64,000 nt of DNA from Chloranthus sessilifolius (taxonomy: Eukaryota > Streptophyta > Magnoliopsida > Chloranthales > Chloranthaceae): contig CM037584.1 in the NCBI GenBank assembly GCA_021018995.1, positions 175,602,317 through 175,666,316 of the forward strand. The letters are read 5' to 3'. Of this stretch, positions 11,990-23,589 are shown piece after piece (within the stretch, counting starts at the first letter, position 1; the number at the start of each line of letters is the position of its first letter). The notes under the pieces were generated by a model. The model made no database searches. It was not told the DNA's origin and saw only the letters and a program-made list of their open reading frames with translations. Position numbers and translations under genes: made by a program.

Positions 11990-12474
11990 CAAATTTTAAT
12001 ACAAGTCATTAAAAATAAAATCAATTCATATTAGAGTGCACATATCAGGGAATTCAAATCATTAGATCCGAGTGCTTTTTTTTTAGAGAGAGAATTAGAT
12101 CCGAGTACTTAAACATACATTATATATTGTTTATATTAAATGCAACGTTGATAGTAACTTACTTGAATTAGATAGTATATTCACCATATATTAAGAGTGA
12201 TTTTAGTGTAAATGATACGTGACCATTTAGATGATGTGAGTTAATACAAGTAGCACAAATATAGTGAAAGAATTATTTTTTATTCATTTTTTATCATCTA
12301 TAATATTATTTTATTTTATTCAGCTATCTTTAACAAATTTTATTTAATTTTACTTTTCTTTGGATAAGCATAAGTAGATAAGGCTTCAGACCAAAATTTT
12401 TGTTACCATTAGGCTGGTCAATTATAGAGTCGACGAACCTTTTGAAAATGCTACATAAACATTTAATTGATTAA
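11990..12474. other. AT-rich spacer, nothing recognised
   Basis: No coding or repeat structure supported. Confidence 0.4.
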
Positions 12475-12528
12475 ACCATGATTTTAAATATCAGTCATAT
12501 CTGATACATATTGGCTGATATGGTTAGG

Positions 12529-12571
<43 letters not shown>

Positions 12572-12672
12572 ACGATAGTATATAAGATCAAACATCCAGT
12601 TAAGGTGGGGAAACATCGGTCCATATCGGGTCATATTGGCCCATATGTATCGATTTAAATCCGATACAGTAT
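12475..12672. repeat. GATAC-rich MITE-like fragment containing a TA microsatellite
   Basis: Starts near CATGATTTTAAATATCAG and contains a (TA)n run at about 12533-12569. It continues with CATATCGGGTCATATTGG and CCGATACAGTATC. It resembles the GATAC-rich elements at 11777 and 39440. Confidence 0.45.
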
Positions 12673-12783
12673 CAAAAATGCTCTTTGGAAATTTTATTAT
12701 TATTTTAAGATCATATATAAATTTAAAATTATAAAATAAAAAAGTACTTGAATACTATCTTTAAAAGCGTGAAAGCTACCATT

Positions 12784-12960
12784 AAGAGTACGCCCACGAA
12801 TCTGTGAGAGCACGCATGTTAAATCCCATTGAGTACTTTGAATCGGATGATGAGGAACATTTTTCATTCCATTCTTTTACACAGTTAACCTAGAGATCAT
12901 ATGTGTACCATCAAGCCTCCAGACATTGATTTGACTTGACACAGATACCAAAAATATCAT
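12784..12960. repeat. Single arm of the fold-back MITE family
   Basis: Contains GAATCGGATGATGAGGAAC, CTAGAGATCATATGTGTACC and the terminal-type GAGTACGCCCACGAATC. No opposite arm follows, so it is a solo or truncated copy. Confidence 0.5.
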
Positions 12961-15250
12961 TTTTCAATTAATTTTCCATTGCTTGAATCTCTCCTAAAAT
13001 ATCTATAGATAAAAATAGAATTTTATTTGGAAATAAATTTTTAATTATTCTTATCTTTTATTAAAAAAAACTTATATAACAGTTCTCTCAAAAAAATGAA
13101 TTAAACGAATCTCGTTCGAAATAGTAGCCTAGGACACAATACCCACAAATATAGTAACAATATAGGTATGAGAATGAAATGACTCTATAAATATATGAAA
13201 AATAGCGGTAAATTTTAGTAATTTCAAGAAAAAAAAAAAAGATAATTGTAAAAATAAAAAAAATATTAATCATTATAAACAGGAAATGGGTTTACAACGC
13301 GTTTTTTGAAAAAGTTGAGTTTAAAATACAGTTTTTCTGAAAAAAAAAAAAAAAGGAAAATTTTCTTTTTTTTATTTTTTCAAATTTTTTTGTAATTATT
13401 TTTTATATTAATTATAGTGTTACCCAATCCTTTGGTATCTTCTATGAGCTTGTGAGTGACTTTATATACAGTTCTAACGGATTTCTTTCTTATCATGGGT
13501 TTAGGCGAGTTTGTCTTCAGTCTTTCGGGAGGAAATACGAATCTGGAAAATTGTATCAACATCAATATCATGAAACACACAGCAGACCATTTCTTCATTT
13601 CATCTTTGAGGTTCATTCTCTAAAAGCTCGAACATATGGATCACCAAATCGAGTTTTAGGGGCGTAATAAGTTTTTAGTAAACACTCTAGGAATCCACCT
13701 GTCTTCCCACACTTTTATTGAGTTTTCACTGCTCACCCTCCATTTCAACTCATTTTCATTTGTATTTTTTATAGATATGATGTCCGTCCCAGAGTAAGAG
13801 GCATTTCTACCAACCTTTGCGTCAAAGAAATTCGCTATTGAGAAATACTTAGCTTTAAAGATGCGGCTTAGGAGAGAAGTTGGATTAGAGAGAATCCTCG
13901 AATCCTATTTAGCAAGTCTAGCTCCATTAAACGCATATATCTTTTAAAACTCATCCCACCGTGGTCCTTAGGTTTACACATTTGACCCCAATTTTTTCAG
14001 TGTATGCCTTTACCAAAGCTAGCTTAGATCAATTCCCATAATTCCCCTTATCTTTTTATATTTTGCATACAAAATATTTGTCAACCTAACATTCAAAGAT
14101 TCATGCTTGAAATTGATTCGAGGGGTCAAGTTCATGTGCTCGATCTGGTTAAACAATTGAGTCAAACAATGAAATCAAATCAACCTGATAATGTTTTAGT
14201 TGGTGTTACCGGCACATCATTTTATGTTACATCCACTGCATTCAATGAATAAAAGCTGATGAAAAGGAGTGGACATCCACGATCCAAAATGTAGTCAAAC
14301 AATAAAAAATTCAATGTGCTATGATGTGTGAGACAATACCCGAACTTTGGCTGAAGTTTGGACCACAAAATTTTATTTATTTTTTAATAAATGATATGCG
14401 ACGTTGCACACGATCCAAAAAAGACAATATCTTGAAACAGGTGTCGCATAGCATATGATCTGAGGTATGAATGCATAGGTTCATCCATACCTTAGAACTC
14501 ATAAACTTTTTCCATTTTATAAATTTATTATTATTTTTGTGATTTTATAGAGCAGCACGCGCGAAGAACATGCATGTTTACTAGTAAAGTGAAATATGGT
14601 GAAATCCATGAAAGTCAAAATTCCTTAGCATCCATGAGTTATAAAAAAGGGTTGGATTCAACACGGGATTCAATTAGTTGGACCCACGGTTTGAAATCTT
14701 GGATTTCTACGTTGTTTTGGACATCCCTTCTCGCCTCTCGACGAGACGCAATGAAATAAAAATAACCCTTTGGATGATCTCAAACTATTAAAATAGGCGT
14801 TTGATCATACATCATTAAAGAATACTTCACTATTATATTAGCACACCATTCGAACAAAAATCTTCAATATTAGCCGTTGAAAAATAAGAATGATAGTGAT
14901 ATTAGTGTGGATACACAGTGATAACCATTCACCGGATCATCAATAGTATACAAGCCTAACACTATATATAAATTATAATATAAATATAATTTTTTTAATA
15001 TTGCATCTCAGAATGATTCACACCTCAATCTTGTCTCGCTTGAAACGCGAGATGTCTCGTCTGGGGTGAGATTTCAATCCATGGTTGGACCTTACTATTG
15101 CCTTAGATAGGTAAGGAGCTTCCATTGTTAATTTGCCCGATGGTTGAATAACATAGTCTACTTTCGAAGTGCACAACTATTTATGGGCATAATTGCAAAA
15201 GTATTATTTGACTGATTTGATACTAAAAAATATCCATGCTTTTCTCTAAG
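12961..15250. other. AT-rich intergenic sequence, no supported gene
   Basis: Long poly-A/T tracts and short ORFs on both strands at 13380-13667 that overlap each other and match no family I know. 14995-15090 carries GTCTCG-type words that may be repeat-derived. Nothing further can be supported. Confidence 0.4.
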
Positions 15251-15268
15251 GTTACTAAGGCTATATTT

Positions 15269-15554
15269 GGCATTGCTTTTTGACAGAGTAGAAAATAATA
15301 GCTGCTCTTTGTTATTGCAAAGAAATGTGGAGAGAGAGAGAAGGATTGGGAGAAAGATAAAAGGGAGGCTCCTCTTTGAAATGTGAGAAAAAGTTCATCT
15401 CTAAAAGAGCATAATTTTTCATGCTCTTTAAAAAATAATATTTTTCATGTTTCAAAGATCAGCCGCCCATTTTTTCTTCTTCCAATTTTGTTCTCCCCAC
15501 ATTCATTTGCAACAACAAAGAGCACCTCTTTTCTACTCTTCCAAAGAGCAATGG
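15269..15554. mobile_element. Fold-back element, AGAGTAGAAAA / TTTTCTACTCT arms
   Basis: The left arm (CATTGCTTTTTGACAGAGTAG, then TGCTCTTTGTTATTGCAAAG) is inverted on the right (CAACAACAAAGAGCA, TTTTCTACTCTTCCAAAGAG). The inner arms meet at AAAGAGCAT...ATGCTCTTT near 15405-15428. A relative with GAGCAGATAAAATCTGCTC lies at about 46140-46440. No clear target duplication. Confidence 0.6.
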
Positions 15555-15769
15555 TGACACAACCTAATGGAATATACCAACGCACCACTGGCTTTAATAA
15601 GGTACCCTACTACCAACTTATAGATAAAACCATCAAGTTGTAATTTATATCACCTCGAGCACATGGTTAAATGAGCCATTTTCTGTATATAAAAAAATGT
15701 ACACAAAAGTTGTGAAGCATTTGATATGAGTACTATAACATAAATCATTGTTAGCATCTATATTAAAAT

Positions 15770-16175
15770 GAGTACCTTTAAATCCACCCACAAAATCTTT
15801 GAGTTCGCCACGTTGAAACACATTGGTTGTATTGAATCAAATGATGGAGATTGTTTATCATCCTAATCTTTCACACGATGGATCTTGAGATCATGGGTGT
15901 ACCATCAGACGGTCGATTTTTTATTTCATGTGGTACACACGCAAAAAAATGACCTAAAATTCAATTTTGAGCATGCACATGATGTTAAGGTCACTTTTCT
16001 TAGATGTGTGTCATGTGAAATAAAACGCTGACCATCTGATGGTACGCCCATAATCTTAAGATCCATTGTGTGAGAGATTGGGAGGATAAACGATCGCTAT
16101 CGTTTGATTCAACACAGTCAATGTGTTTCAGTATGGGTGAACTCAAAGATTCGGTGGGTGGATTTATAGGTACTC
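15770..16175. mobile_element. Fold-back MULE-type MITE (406 bp) with perfect 9-bp TSD
   Basis: Terminal inverted repeats of about 37 bp start GAGTACCTWTAAATCCACCC. Behind them the arms continue as an inverted repeat of about 190 bp, meeting near 15970. TATTAAAAT lies directly outside both ends (15761-15769 and 16176-16184), a perfect 9-bp target duplication. Long inverted repeats plus a 9-bp duplication point to Mutator-like mobilisation. No ORF. Confidence 0.9.
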
Positions 16176-16392
16176 TATTAAAATACTTGGATTGGATGAA
16201 ACGAATTGGATTCGTGTGAGCATATTTACCCTAGTAGGCACGTACATTTGTTTATGACTTAATCGACACAAATAATTAAATGTGAAAATACATAATTACC
16301 CCTTAGTACACCTACTCAAAATTACGATTAAGGAGTATTTTAGTCTTTAAAAATTATCACAAAAGTCACATGTGTTCTCAAACTTTTATGCG

Positions 16393-16563
16393 AGGTGTTG
16401 GTTGGTTTAAAATTTCAAGTAAATAGGCATTGTAGGGTAATTGCTTTGGTTAAGTAAGATAGCCCAATTGGTACGCTCCCTCCAATATCAGGGAGTAGGT
16501 CATGGGTTCGATTCTCGTACTTTACATTGTTTCCCACCCTTTTCTTTACAAGGTGTTGGTTGG
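16393..16563 (+). repeat. SINE-like tRNA-derived sequence between 13-bp direct repeats
   Basis: Box A-like TAGCCCAATTGG (16460-16471) and box B-like GGTTCGATTCT (16505-16515) have tRNA spacing. AGGTGTTGGTTGG occurs exactly at 16393-16405 and 16551-16563 and brackets this segment. The left repeat is about 55 bp before box A, further than in a typical SINE, so the boundaries are uncertain. It does not fold as a complete tRNA gene. Confidence 0.5.
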
Positions 16564-16639
16564 GTTCTATTAGTTAACCATCACCACTATAGTTGATGTT
16601 TCCTCCTGCTCTGCAATTGTGGCATGTGTATGTGTCTAC

Positions 16640-19600
16640 CATAGTAACAAATTTCGGTTAATTTCACCGAAATTTCGGCGAAATGTGGTTCTAGCGTTAT
16701 TTTTGTCGAAATTTCGGTTATTTCGGTGAAAAAATGGCAAAATCGTAATTTTTGCCAAAATTTCGGTTTATTTCGTACTACCGCAGTTCACACTTCGCAC
16801 GCATCCCCCGAGCGCCCAGCCCTTCTTTTTGTCTTTTTTTTTAGAAAAGCGCCCAGCCCTTTTTAAATATAATATAAAACTTATATTTATAACCTATTAA
16901 CTTCCCAATTCCCAATGTCAAAACTCAAAAGCCTCTCTGGTTCTTTCTTCTTTCCCTAACGTCCCTACTCCCTAGTCTCTGCCTCTCTGGTTCTCTGCCA
17001 TGGCCACCTCCGGCGCTCATCCGACAATCCTCCAACAGCCCTCTGATAATCTTTCGGCCAACATATCTCCAACGCCTAGGTATTTTTTTATTTTTATTTT
17101 ATTTTGCTTCTTCTTCTTCTTCTCCAGTTCTCCTCCTTCTATTTTTTTTTCCTATATGGATAACAGGATAAGGCTTCCAGTATTAGTAATATTATACACT
17201 GGTTTTTTATAATCTTCTTCTACTTTATGAAATTTGGAAGGTTTTGTGAAATTTAAGGGGTTTTTTTAATAAGTTTTGAAACATTGGTACTCTAATTTTA
17301 GGAGTTTTAGAAGTTTATTTTGTAAATAAGCAAGCAAATAAATATGTGAGAATTTTTTTGTACTCACTGGTTTGGTTTTGTGAAATTTAAATGGTTTTTG
17401 AAATGAATTTTGAAACATTGGTACTCTAATTTTAGGGGTTTTAGAAGTTTGTTTTCTAAATGAGCAAGCAAATATGTGAGCATTTTTTGTCCTCACTAGT
17501 TTGGTGAATCAATGAAATTCAAGACCTGCTTTTCTATCCCTTGAAATTCAAGGTTCTTATGGTCTTATAAGTCTATATTCATTACGCCTTGTGAGCATGT
17601 TAGTCTAAAATGCAACCATTAATTTTTCTTTTGTGAGCATACTTATCTTGATTTGTTTCTTGCATCCCATCTGAAATCTATTTATTATATTTATAAAATA
17701 TAATAATATTCCTTTATTTATATATAATTTTTTTAATGTGTAGAATGCCTAGAGAACTAGATAAGATTTGGGATCAAACAATTAAGCTTCCAAATAATAA
17801 AATAAAGTGTATGTATTGTAAAGATGAGTTCCATAGGTCTTCTACAAGGTTTAACTATCATTTGGGAAGGATATGATGTCAAACCTTGTACTTTAGCTCT
17901 CGATTTAGTTCAACAATATGCACGAGAGGAAGCTGAGGCGGTGGGAAAAAAGGGGAAGAAAGAGTGTTATTGAATTAATGCGAAGTGGATCTTCAAATAT
18001 TCCTTCGTCGGTTGGGTTGAGTTCTCAAGGAACTACGTCAACCGCGAATGTTAGAAGAAGTAGTGATCCTAGTGAACCTAATGTTGGTAGTGTTAGTGTA
18101 GGTGCGCATCAAACTCTTTAAATTCTATTTTGAGAAAGAAGGAAAAGGGAGTTGCCGATTTAGCACTTGAAAATTTCTTTGTTGCTAATAATATAGCCTT
18201 TAATGTCACGAGGAGTTCACAATTTATAAGTACTATGTTGGTTGTATCCACCACAGTCCTGATTATATCCCACCTAGCAGTGAAACCATGAGGACCACAT
18301 TGTTGGCAAGCTTAAAAGATGAAGCAAGAGAGTATGTCAATGAGATCAAAGCATCTTGGGCTGAGACCGGTTGCACAATAATGTCAGACGGATGGAAAGT
18401 TAATAGACAAAGGAATCACATAAATTTGTTGGCATCATCCGTCAAGGGCACTATTTTTTTATGCTCAGAATCAACTGAAGGGAAGGAGAAAGATGCTCAA
18501 TTTTTAAGCGATTTTATCTAACGCAGAATTGATGAACATGTAGGAAGACAAAATGTTGTCTAAATTATAACAGACAACGCTTCAAATTATTTAGCTGTAG
18601 GGTATTGTTTGGAGGCCAAGATGCCTTATGTCTTTAAAACAAATTGTGCAACCCACTGCATAGATCTTTTGCTTGAAGATATTGATGAAAAAATTTCAAA
18701 GGTGAAGAATACGATAGGAAAAGTGAGAGACATAAAAAATTTTATTTACAAGTACTCGCATGTTTTGGATTGTATGAGGAATCATACAAATGAAAGATAG
18801 TTAAAGAGACCATCAATCACTCGATTTGCAACTAATTTTTTGATGTTGGAATCTATAGTAAAGCAAGAGGAAGGTCTATGCTTCATGGTTGTATCAAATG
18901 AGTAGAGAAATATACAAGCAACAAAGAGTAGAGAGGGAAAAGAGGTTGGAGAAATCATACAACCTAACACTTTTTGAGAGGATGGAAAAGAAGTGATTAG
19001 TGTTATTTAGCCTCTTGTAAATGTACTAAGAATGGTGGATGGGGAAGGGGCTACGTTGGGGTATTTATATGAATGTATAACTCGAGCGAAGGTGACAATC
19101 GCTAGATCTTACAAGGGATCATTTGAACAATATCATCCCTACTGGGGCATAATAAACTATCGATGGCCTTGCAACTTGCATCACCCTCTTCACGCTTTGG
19201 CTGCTCTTCTCAATCAACACCTCTTTTATGACAAGTTTGTAAATCATGATGAATTTTTTGAAGTGGGAATTTCAGAAGCTATGAAGAAGATGTTTACCAA
19301 TCCCATAAAAAGAGAAACATTTGGCAACCAAATTACAGATTATATCGGTTTAAGGGCCAACTTATTTTCATCTCTTGCAAAAATAATAGTGCATTCTAAA
19401 CTTCTAAGTAAGTCATATTTTAAATTTTTATGATTAATTTTATTTTTTAAGTTCTTAATTTTGTTGTACATATTTATTAATTTGTATTTTACTAAATATC
19501 ATGTGAAGGTGATTGGTGGGGAACTGCGGTTGTCGTTATCAAATTTGCAGAAATTAGAAGAGTCGCGTTGAAATTACTAAGTCAACCATGCAGTTCATCT

Positions 19601-20273
19601 GCTTGCGAAAGAAATTAGAGTGCATTCGAGGCTCTACATATAAAAAAAAAAAACATATTAGATCCAAAAACTATAAATGATCTTGTCTATGTTAGGGTGA
19701 ACCTTCATTTAAAGAAGATAAATGCATGTAAAGATCATTGTTTGAAGCCAATTATTTTAGATCACATCGACGCTTTTCCTGAAGTTGCACAAGATCCCCT
19801 GGTAGTCGTGGATGATGACAATGAAGAAATAGTCAGTGAGGGAAATACAAGTTTAAATTACGATGATATTTAAAGAGACTGTCGGAAATATTACTATTTA
19901 GTGACATTTTTTTTCTTTTACTACTTTTTGTTTGAGAGTTGAAACTTGAAAATATAGTGTTACTGACACTTTTGAAATTTTATTGGTTAGTTTGGAATGT
20001 AATGACTACAAACTTAAGAATTTTGTGAAAATATCAAAAATGAATGCTTGTTGTTTTGACTTTTGTAAATTCCGTCATTTTTATTATAATGATTATTGTT
20101 GCTGATATTGATGTCAATTGTGAATTTGTGATTCATATATATATATATTCTTTTAATTTTTTTTTGCTTAAAAAAAAAATTAAAATATATTTTTTAGATT
20201 TATTTGTAATTCCCGAAATGAATCGAAATGACCCCCCACCGAAATATTGCCGAAAACGAAATTTGTTACTATG
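16640..20273 (+). mobile_element. hAT-3: complete but decayed hAT element
   Basis: The left end CATAGTAACAAATTTCG is matched exactly by the reverse complement of the right end (20257-20273). The next 8 bp outside are GTGTCTAC (16632-16639) and GTGTCTGC (20274-20281), a 7/8 target duplication. The subterminal regions are rich in CCGAAATTTCG words on both strands. It encodes a BED/DUF659 transposase pseudogene (17000-19872). Confidence 0.9.
17000..19872 (+). pseudogene. hAT-3 transposase pseudogene
   Basis: Exon 1 (17000-17079, MATSGAHPTILQQ) splices in frame across a canonical intron (17080-17743) to MPRELDKIWDQTIKLP. The BED finger follows (CMYCKDEFHRSSTRFNYHLG) and is broken by a stop at 17874. 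The Ser-rich linker (17918-18120) is followed by DUF659-type sequence with AETGCTIMSDGWKV, then ITDNASNYLAVG and CATHCIDLLLEDI. These are the usual hAT core motifs. The C-terminal region (19032-19410) reads GYLYECITRAK and contains CNLHHPLHALAALLNQ. It is followed by a small intron (about 19411-19508) and an acidic tail. At least six in-frame stops or frameshifts (e.g. 18519, 18561, 18798, 18901, 18976) make it non-functional. It belongs to a different hAT lineage from hAT-1/2. Confidence 0.85.
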
Positions 20274-20727
20274 GTGTCTGCTCCTCAGTTCTCGAGGTTA
20301 TCTTGGCCGAATGGGTGTATCAAAAAAAAAAAAGCAGGAAAAATTGGAGTACAATGCACCGTAAGAAAACAAAATAAAAGAGAGATTTTAGCCATCAATA
20401 TCAACAAATAGCCTTGCTTTGGTTATGTTTGGATCAATGTTACTTGATTCATTGGTTCCCTAGGTTCGAATTATTCAGAAATCGAGGTTCGCCAGAGCTG
20501 AGTGAACCCCATTCGCTAGGGGTAGGATGAGTTTTCTCTTATATTAAGGGTAGTATATTATATATATCTAAAATGTAGCTTTCATTACAAAAGTGCGATG
20601 TTGGAGCAGTTGGTTTAAGTAGCATCGGTGTTCTTGCAAGTCTGAAGATTGATTCTTCTCTTCATGCTTTTTTAATTTTATTATACTAATAGCATGCACG
20701 TGCCACGTGAGCTCTCTATGCATGTAT
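20274..20727. repeat. Spacer with a weak tRNA-like SINE fragment
   Basis: GGAGCAGTTGG near 20603 followed by AGATTGATTCTTCTC near 20646 resembles box A and a degraded box B of a tRNA-derived SINE. The rest is AT-rich and unassigned. Confidence 0.35.
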
Positions 20728-20980
20728 CATTTTGGGAAATTTTGAAAATTTTCAGGAAAATTTCAAGGAGTAGAAAATTTCTATATTTAAATTATATTTA
20801 ATATTTATAAATGTCTTATTTATTATTTTAAAATATCTAAAATAAAAATAAATCATTAATTTCAGTAAAATTTCATCAAAATTAATGAAATTTCGGCAAC
20901 TTCGGAGGAATTATCGAAATTTCTCTGAAAATTTCGGCTGACCCTTGTTTCGGTTAATTTTTGAGTAATTTGTCACTATG
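20728..20980. mobile_element. 5'-truncated MITE related to 5758-6110
   Basis: The right end TAATTTGTCACTATG matches the right end at 6110. The body aligns with the MITE at 5758-6110 (GGGAAATTTTGAAAATTTTC, AATTTCATCAAAATTAATG). The left terminus is missing, so no target duplication can be tested. Confidence 0.7.
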
Positions 20981-21077
20981 CATATAACCAAGAGGAAAGA
21001 GTGGAAAGTAGAGAGACTATTGGGATTAGTTAACTTTATTTCAACTCAAGATTTATTCTTCTCAAATCAGATATCCT

Positions 21078-21400
21078 GTACTTAAGTCGTTGACTGTTTT
21101 GAATAAGACAATAGAGATCGTTTTTCATTCAAATCTTTGATGCAATAGATTTCTTGGTCATGGTTCTAGCATAAGATGATCTGATTTTTATTTCCCATGA
21201 AACAAATCTCATAAAGTGATCGAGAACTACGTTTGATATACGCTATGATTATGTTTATTTTTCAAGATGTGTGCTACTTTGAATCAAAATCAGACCATTT
21301 GATGGTAGCCCCACCATCTCAAGATACATTATCTCAAAGAATGGAACAAAATAAGATCTTCATCGTCTAATACAAAGCAATCAACCTTTTAAGTAGGTAA
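21078..21400. mobile_element. Fold-back MITE family copy
   Basis: Inverted arms carry AGAGATCGTTTTTCATTC near 21112 and its diverged complement near 21340-21370, with ATCTCAAGATACATTATC. The ends are diverged and no target duplication is seen. Confidence 0.6.
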
Positions 21401-21484
21401 AATCAGGTTGAGATGAAATAATCTGAACATTTTAAGATTTTGAAAGAATATTCTAAAATGGTGATAGTAAGGGTATTCTTGCTA

Positions 21485-21624
21485 TTTTTTTAAAAGAGTT
21501 AGCCTACAATGGGTGTCCACCGATTATGAGCATTGAAGGAGTCCACAGTCCCTGTGACCGTGGACTGCAATGTACACTCATGATGAGTAAACACCCATTG
21601 TAGACTAACACTTAAAAAAAAAAA
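21485..21624. mobile_element. Short fold-back element (about 140 bp) with nested hairpin
   Basis: The left arm TTAGCCTACAATGGGTGTCC is inverted at the right (AAACACCCATTGTAGACTAA). An inner hairpin, AGTCCACAGT...ACCGTGGACT, sits at 21539-21566. T-rich and A-rich tracts flank the arms. Confidence 0.6.
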
Positions 21625-21686
21625 CTACTTTCTTCATCGTCTAAGGGACTCTTCCGTCCAACTCGGCCTTCTCGCATTAAAATAGT

Positions 21687-22787
21687 GAGTTTATTTCCAC
21701 CCACTAAATCTTTGCGTTCACCCACTTATGTGGGTATACCTTTAAAAAAATGAATCTTTAAGTTCATCTACTTATTCGGGTGAATATTTTGTAAAGGATT
21801 CACCTAAGTGAATTCTTTTTGCACACCCACATCTTCTTTCCAGCTTGCCAACAATGATATCGGTGATGACAATGCCTACTGGTGATGCCAATGCCTATAC
21901 CGACGATGTTGAGGAAGAAGAAGCTCATGAAACCTTTTGAAACCCTAAGAAGAAGTCTTGAACTTTTGAAACCTTAAAAAGAAGCAGTCATAAAACCGTT
22001 ATGAAACTTTAAGAAGTCATGAAACTCTCTTGCAACCCTAAAAAAAAGAATAAGGAGGAAAAGAAGAGAGAAAACTTTAAAACTCATATACTCCTTTTGA
22101 AAAATCTCTTAAAAGAAGGAAAAATGTAAGAAGAAGAAAAAAAAAGTGTCTTTGTGTGTAACGATGGGTACCCACTGTCAGTGGCCTGAAATTGACAGTG
22201 GGTACCTACTGTCAGTGTTATAAATTTAAGAGTGGTACCCACTGTCAATGGGTACCCATTGTAGTTTAAAGTTGATGGTGGGTACCCACCGCCATTTTAA
22301 ACCACTTACAATGGCTGCCCACCGTCACGCACACGAACAAGTGTTTTTTTTTTTTTTCTTCTTCTTACGTTTCTCTCTTTTCAGGGTCTCCAAGAGGTTT
22401 TTATAAGTTTAAAGATGAAGGAGAAGATGAAGAAGTGGGTTTCAAGAGTGTTTCACAATGATGTATCACTCACCAGAACGGATGACTCGCCGGAATGAGG
22501 AGAAGAAGTGGGTTTCAAGAGGTTTCATGGGATATACAACTCACCGGACTAAAGGACTCGCTATAATGTATGGAGAAAAAGTAGTGGGTTTCAAAAGGGG
22601 TTTCATGAGGGTGAATGACTCACCAGAACAAAAGACTCGTTAGAACGATGGAGGAAGTGGAAGAAGATGAAAAATAGCACCCAAATAAGTGGGTGAACTT
22701 CAAGATTCACTTACCTCCAACCGAATCTTTGAAGGCGTGTCTACTTGGGTGAACTCAAAGATTCGGTGGGTGGAAATAAAGGTACTC
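21687..22787. mobile_element. Long (1.1 kb) MULE-type element with ends like the 15770 MITE
   Basis: The left end is GAGTTTATTTCCACCCAC; the reverse complement of the right end is GAGTACCTTTATTTCCACCC. The next bases, ATCTTTGMGTTCACCCA, also match. AAATAGT is present directly outside both ends (8 of 9 bp if one indel is allowed). The interior is unlike that of the small copies. It has GAAACC/AAGAAG-rich sequence, a cluster of GGGTACCCACTGTCA words on both strands (22165-22330) and degenerate repeats of about 70 bp containing ACTCACCAGAACGGATGACTC (22460-22650). The 61-codon ORF here has no recognised motif. Confidence 0.65.
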
Positions 22788-22904
22788 AAATAGTAAAGAC
22801 TAGTGTGATGATGTTCTAAGCATGTGAGAAGAAACATGTAAGAGAGAACCAGGGTGTTTTAGAATATACCTTTGAATATTTTTATTTCCAAATAAAGATT
22901 TTGC

Positions 22905-23256
22905 TCTCTCAATTCCAATTCTACTTGCTTGAACTACGATGTAGATAGGTTCTGTCCACACTAGATCTTGAGACCATGTAGATAGGTTTTGTCTCAATCG
23001 TAGACACACCAGATCTTGAGACCATGGTTATATTGTCAAACGGTTAAGTTTATATTTCATGGAGCACACATTTGGAAAAAGTGATCCATGAACCAGGTTG
23101 ATGTATGCCTATGACCATGTTTCCCTTTTGAGACGTGTGCCGTTTGTAATCAAAATCTAACCAGATAGGGTGATGATCTTCAGATCTATTGTGCTGAAAT
23201 TTGGAATAAAAAACTATTGCTATTGCCATGCTCAAAGCAGTCAATGGTCTATTAGT
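22905..23256. mobile_element. Fold-back MITE family copy
   Basis: Contains CACACTAGATCTTGAGACCATG and the inverted arm CTTCAGATCTATTGTGCTG. A short internal duplication repeats the CATGTAGATAGGTT..AGATCTTGAGACCATG block at 22930-23030. Confidence 0.6.
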
Positions 23257-23388
23257 GAGAAATTTGGATAGAGAAGGCAGAAGGTAATGGTTATAAATAA
23301 AAATACTTTTAAAAGAAGCGACTCAAGTAGAGACACAAACTGTCTTTTTTTTTTTCAGTAATGCCATACTGCATAGGACAATCCAGAT

Positions 23389-23554
23389 CAAGGATCAAAT
23401 TTTCGGCCCAAATGATCAAAATTTTGATTTTGGTCCCTCACCGAAACGAAATTTTGGATCGAAATTTCAGTCCTTTTTATATGGGGATCAAAATTTTGGC
23501 CAAATTATCGGTTTTCAGTTTCAGTCATGTCTGAAACCGAAATTTTAATCCCTG
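23389..23554. mobile_element. Small hAT-type MITE (166 bp)
   Basis: Ends CAAGGATCAAATTTTCGG and (reverse complement of the right end) CAGGGATTAAAATTTCGG. Outside lie ATCCAGAT and ATCCAGTT, a 7/8 match. GAAATTT/AAATTTCG words fill the interior. The ends resemble those of hAT-1/hAT-2. Confidence 0.7.
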
Positions 23555-23589
23555 ATCCAGTTGTAGTGCATGTGCAACCTGCACGCAGA

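Noticed and set aside
13380-13667. Opposite-strand ORFs of 71 and 78 codons
   Set aside because: They occupy the same DNA on both strands, match nothing known to me and have no splice context.
16455-16520. Functional tRNA gene
   Set aside because: Only box A and box B are recognisable; the arms do not pair into a cloverleaf.
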